From Lepus europaeus (taxonomy: Eukaryota > Chordata > Mammalia > Lagomorpha > Leporidae), in the NCBI RefSeq assembly GCF_033115175.1, contig NC_084827.1, positions 24,298,001-24,362,000 on the forward strand: DNA of 64,000 bases, written 5' to 3'. The notes under the pieces are model-generated. The model worked only from the letters and a program-made list of their open reading frames with translations, had not been told where the DNA came from and made no database searches. Positions 62,218 to 64,000 of the stretch are shown in pieces. Numbering within the stretch: the stretch's first letter is position 1; each line of letters opens with the position of its first letter. The position numbers were made by a program, and so were the translations under genes.

Positions 62218-62920
62218 AAAAGACCTCAATGAGTTTTGGGACGTTGAGACAAAATAATTATAAATTGTTCTTCTGGAAGAATTCACAGGTAGAAATATTG
62301 AAGGAAAGGGTTTTTGTAAAAAGATTAGTATTGAAGACATTTCTTATCGGTGAATAGAAGGAAATAGTGCCCTGTAATAACAACTTATAGAAAAGCCAAT
62401 GAAACGGAAAAGGTAAGTGCAAACCTGAGTAGAGAAGGCACCTTAGCATGTGTTAACAAAGCACAGAAAGCAAAAGGAAAAAGGGAAAAATGATTTAAGA
62501 AGAATGTTAGAACTTGACTACTTTGAAAACGAAGTTTATAATATATCATACTGTCCCCGACAATATAATAAACCTTAAACAAATGAAGTTAAATTTTAAA
62601 TAAAACCATAAAAGTGAAATATAGTGAATACAACTAGTTTGAGGAAGGTGGCAAAGGTAAATCAATTAACAACAGAATAAATAAAAAACTCATTGAATAC
62701 ATGGGAAAGAATAACTAGACTAGTAATCAAATGATTGCAATTTAAAACAATGACTGCTTTTGCTCAGACTATAAACTGTTGACAAGAGGGCTATTTACTG
62801 TTCTATCTAGCAACCTACCTTACCTGACCTCATCATCTGGCTTTTAGACTAAATTATTCAGAGAGAAGAAATGAAAGAGGGGGACAAAGGAAAGAATGAG
62901 AGCAGGCAGACAGGAAGAAA
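62218..62920. other. Unassigned AT-rich non-coding sequence
   Basis: No gene or repeat family recognised. Confidence 0.5.
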
Positions 62921-63291
62921 GCCCAGTCGATATACTTTCTTTCTTTTTTTTTTTTTTAATTTATTTGACAGGGAGAGTTATAAACAGTGAGAGAGAGAGA
63001 GAGACAGAGAGAAAGGGCTTCCTTCTGTTGGTTCACCCCCCAAATGGCCGCTATGGCTGGCGCACTGCACCGATCTGAAGCCAGAAGCCAGGTGCTTCCT
63101 CCTGGTCTCCCACACAGGTGCAGGCGCCCAAGCACTTGGGCCATCCTTCACTGCTTTCCTGGGCCACAGCAGAGAGCTGGACTGGAAGAGGAGCAACCGG
63201 GACTAGAACCAGTGCCCATATAGGATGCAGGCACCACAGGCGTAGGATTAACCAAGTGAACCACAGTGCCAGGCCCAGTCAAAATACTTTC
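62921..63291 (-). mobile_element. CSINE with 19-bp TSD
   Basis: An antisense CSINE at 62940-63272, flanked by a 19-bp TSD with two mismatches: 'gcccagtcgatatactttc' (62921-62939) and 'gcccagtcaaaatactttc' (63273-63291). Confidence 0.92.
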
Positions 63292-64000
63292 AATGTGGAC
63301 TTCAAGTTCAAAAACTAACAAGCCAATATGATACCTAACTTGAAGAAATGATTTTTCTAAGGCTAAAATAACTCGTAATAACAGAGAGAGTGACAGAGTA
63401 TACAAAATTGCAAATGGGCACTACTTAACAATATGTATTTGATCTTAGACATAGATAAAATAAAACTCATAATGATAGGTGTCTGTGATAACACTTTGTT
63501 ATGTTTGCCATTTTTGCTAAAGTGATTGAATTGAAAACCTGCATTAATAGCCACTGTAAAGTTGGTTAATGTATATATATATATATATATACACATATAT
63601 ATATATATTTATTTATGTTAAATAAACAAGAGGATTTGCATGAGCTAACAGTCCCTGGCCTTCATTTTGTGTCTTATTTAAATCATCCCTGGACCATGCA
63701 AGAAATTTCTTTGCTTGACCGTAAATAGTGTTGAACCCACTATAAATAAATTATTGAGACTCCATCTCTGTGAAGCATCACAGATCTCTTGGGTAGGATG
63801 CATTTTTAAATTTTTTTTTAAAAAATCAATTTCTTTTCATGACAAAGTACTCATAGTATCCACTCACCCATTTAGGGTGCATGCATCCTTAGCAACACTG
63901 GGAGTAACCAGAAAATTGACAGAATGGTGTCAGGTCAGTGGATATTTTTATGCTTGACTTGAGTAACAATTTCAAAAACTGTATTTCCTCTTCCTTCTGT
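63292..64000. other. Unassigned sequence with (TA)n tract
   Basis: A TA dinucleotide array with one ACAC interruption lies at 63571-63609. No gene recognised up to the window end. Confidence 0.55.

Overview
This window reads as nuclear DNA of a placental mammal, almost certainly a lagomorph (most likely rabbit). It carries about thirty copies or fragments of the lagomorph CSINE family: a tRNA-like head, a CT-rich or GA-rich tail, and A-rich 3' ends. It also carries LINE-1 copies with rabbit-type 3' ends, where a G-rich tract precedes the AATAAA signal. Older eutherian repeats (MIR, L2, old L1M/L1ME, MaLR LTRs, Tigger and hAT MITEs) fill much of the rest. I see no intact host protein-coding gene, no non-coding RNA gene and no CRISPR array. 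Nearly all the short ORFs are readings through repeats.

Layout. 0.6-1.9 kb: three CSINEs. 4.7-9.9 kb: a 5.1-kb full-length L1-like retrotransposon inside an older CSINE, bounded by a perfect 17-bp target-site duplication (TSD). It has a 5'UTR, an ORF1 with one nonsense codon and an L1 3' end, but no ORF2. In place of ORF2 lie about 2.7 kb of other sequence, including a decayed retroviral nucleocapsid/protease-like stretch. 11.8-12.6 kb: a solo LTR of class II (ERV2) type in minus orientation. 13.2 kb: a MIR. 17.4-23.0 kb: an older, internally deleted L1 with a nested CSINE. 23.1-24.2 kb: a truncated L1 tail and a Tigger remnant. 28.8-29.2 kb: a solo LTR of class I (ERV1) type. 29.4-37.5 kb: an L2 piece, CSINEs, a MaLR LTR, a mariner-like MITE and old L1. 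38.1-41.9 kb: two opposed L1 pieces. 43.6-45.2 kb: a 5'-truncated processed retrocopy of tryptophan hydroxylase 2 (TPH2), minus strand. 46-64 kb: more SINEs, two MaLR LTRs, a hAT MITE, old L1ME and AT-rich unique sequence.

No genes work together here. The content is a record of successive retrotransposition events. The L1 machinery explains the CSINEs, the L1 tails and the TPH2 retrocopy, several with recognisable TSDs. The items most worth a second look are the ORF2-less L1/retrovirus composite and the TPH2 retrocopy, whose frameshift coincides with a short perfect inverted repeat.

Limits: family names come from memory of consensus sequences, without alignment. Boundaries are good to a few bases where a TSD is given and to about 10-30 bases elsewhere.
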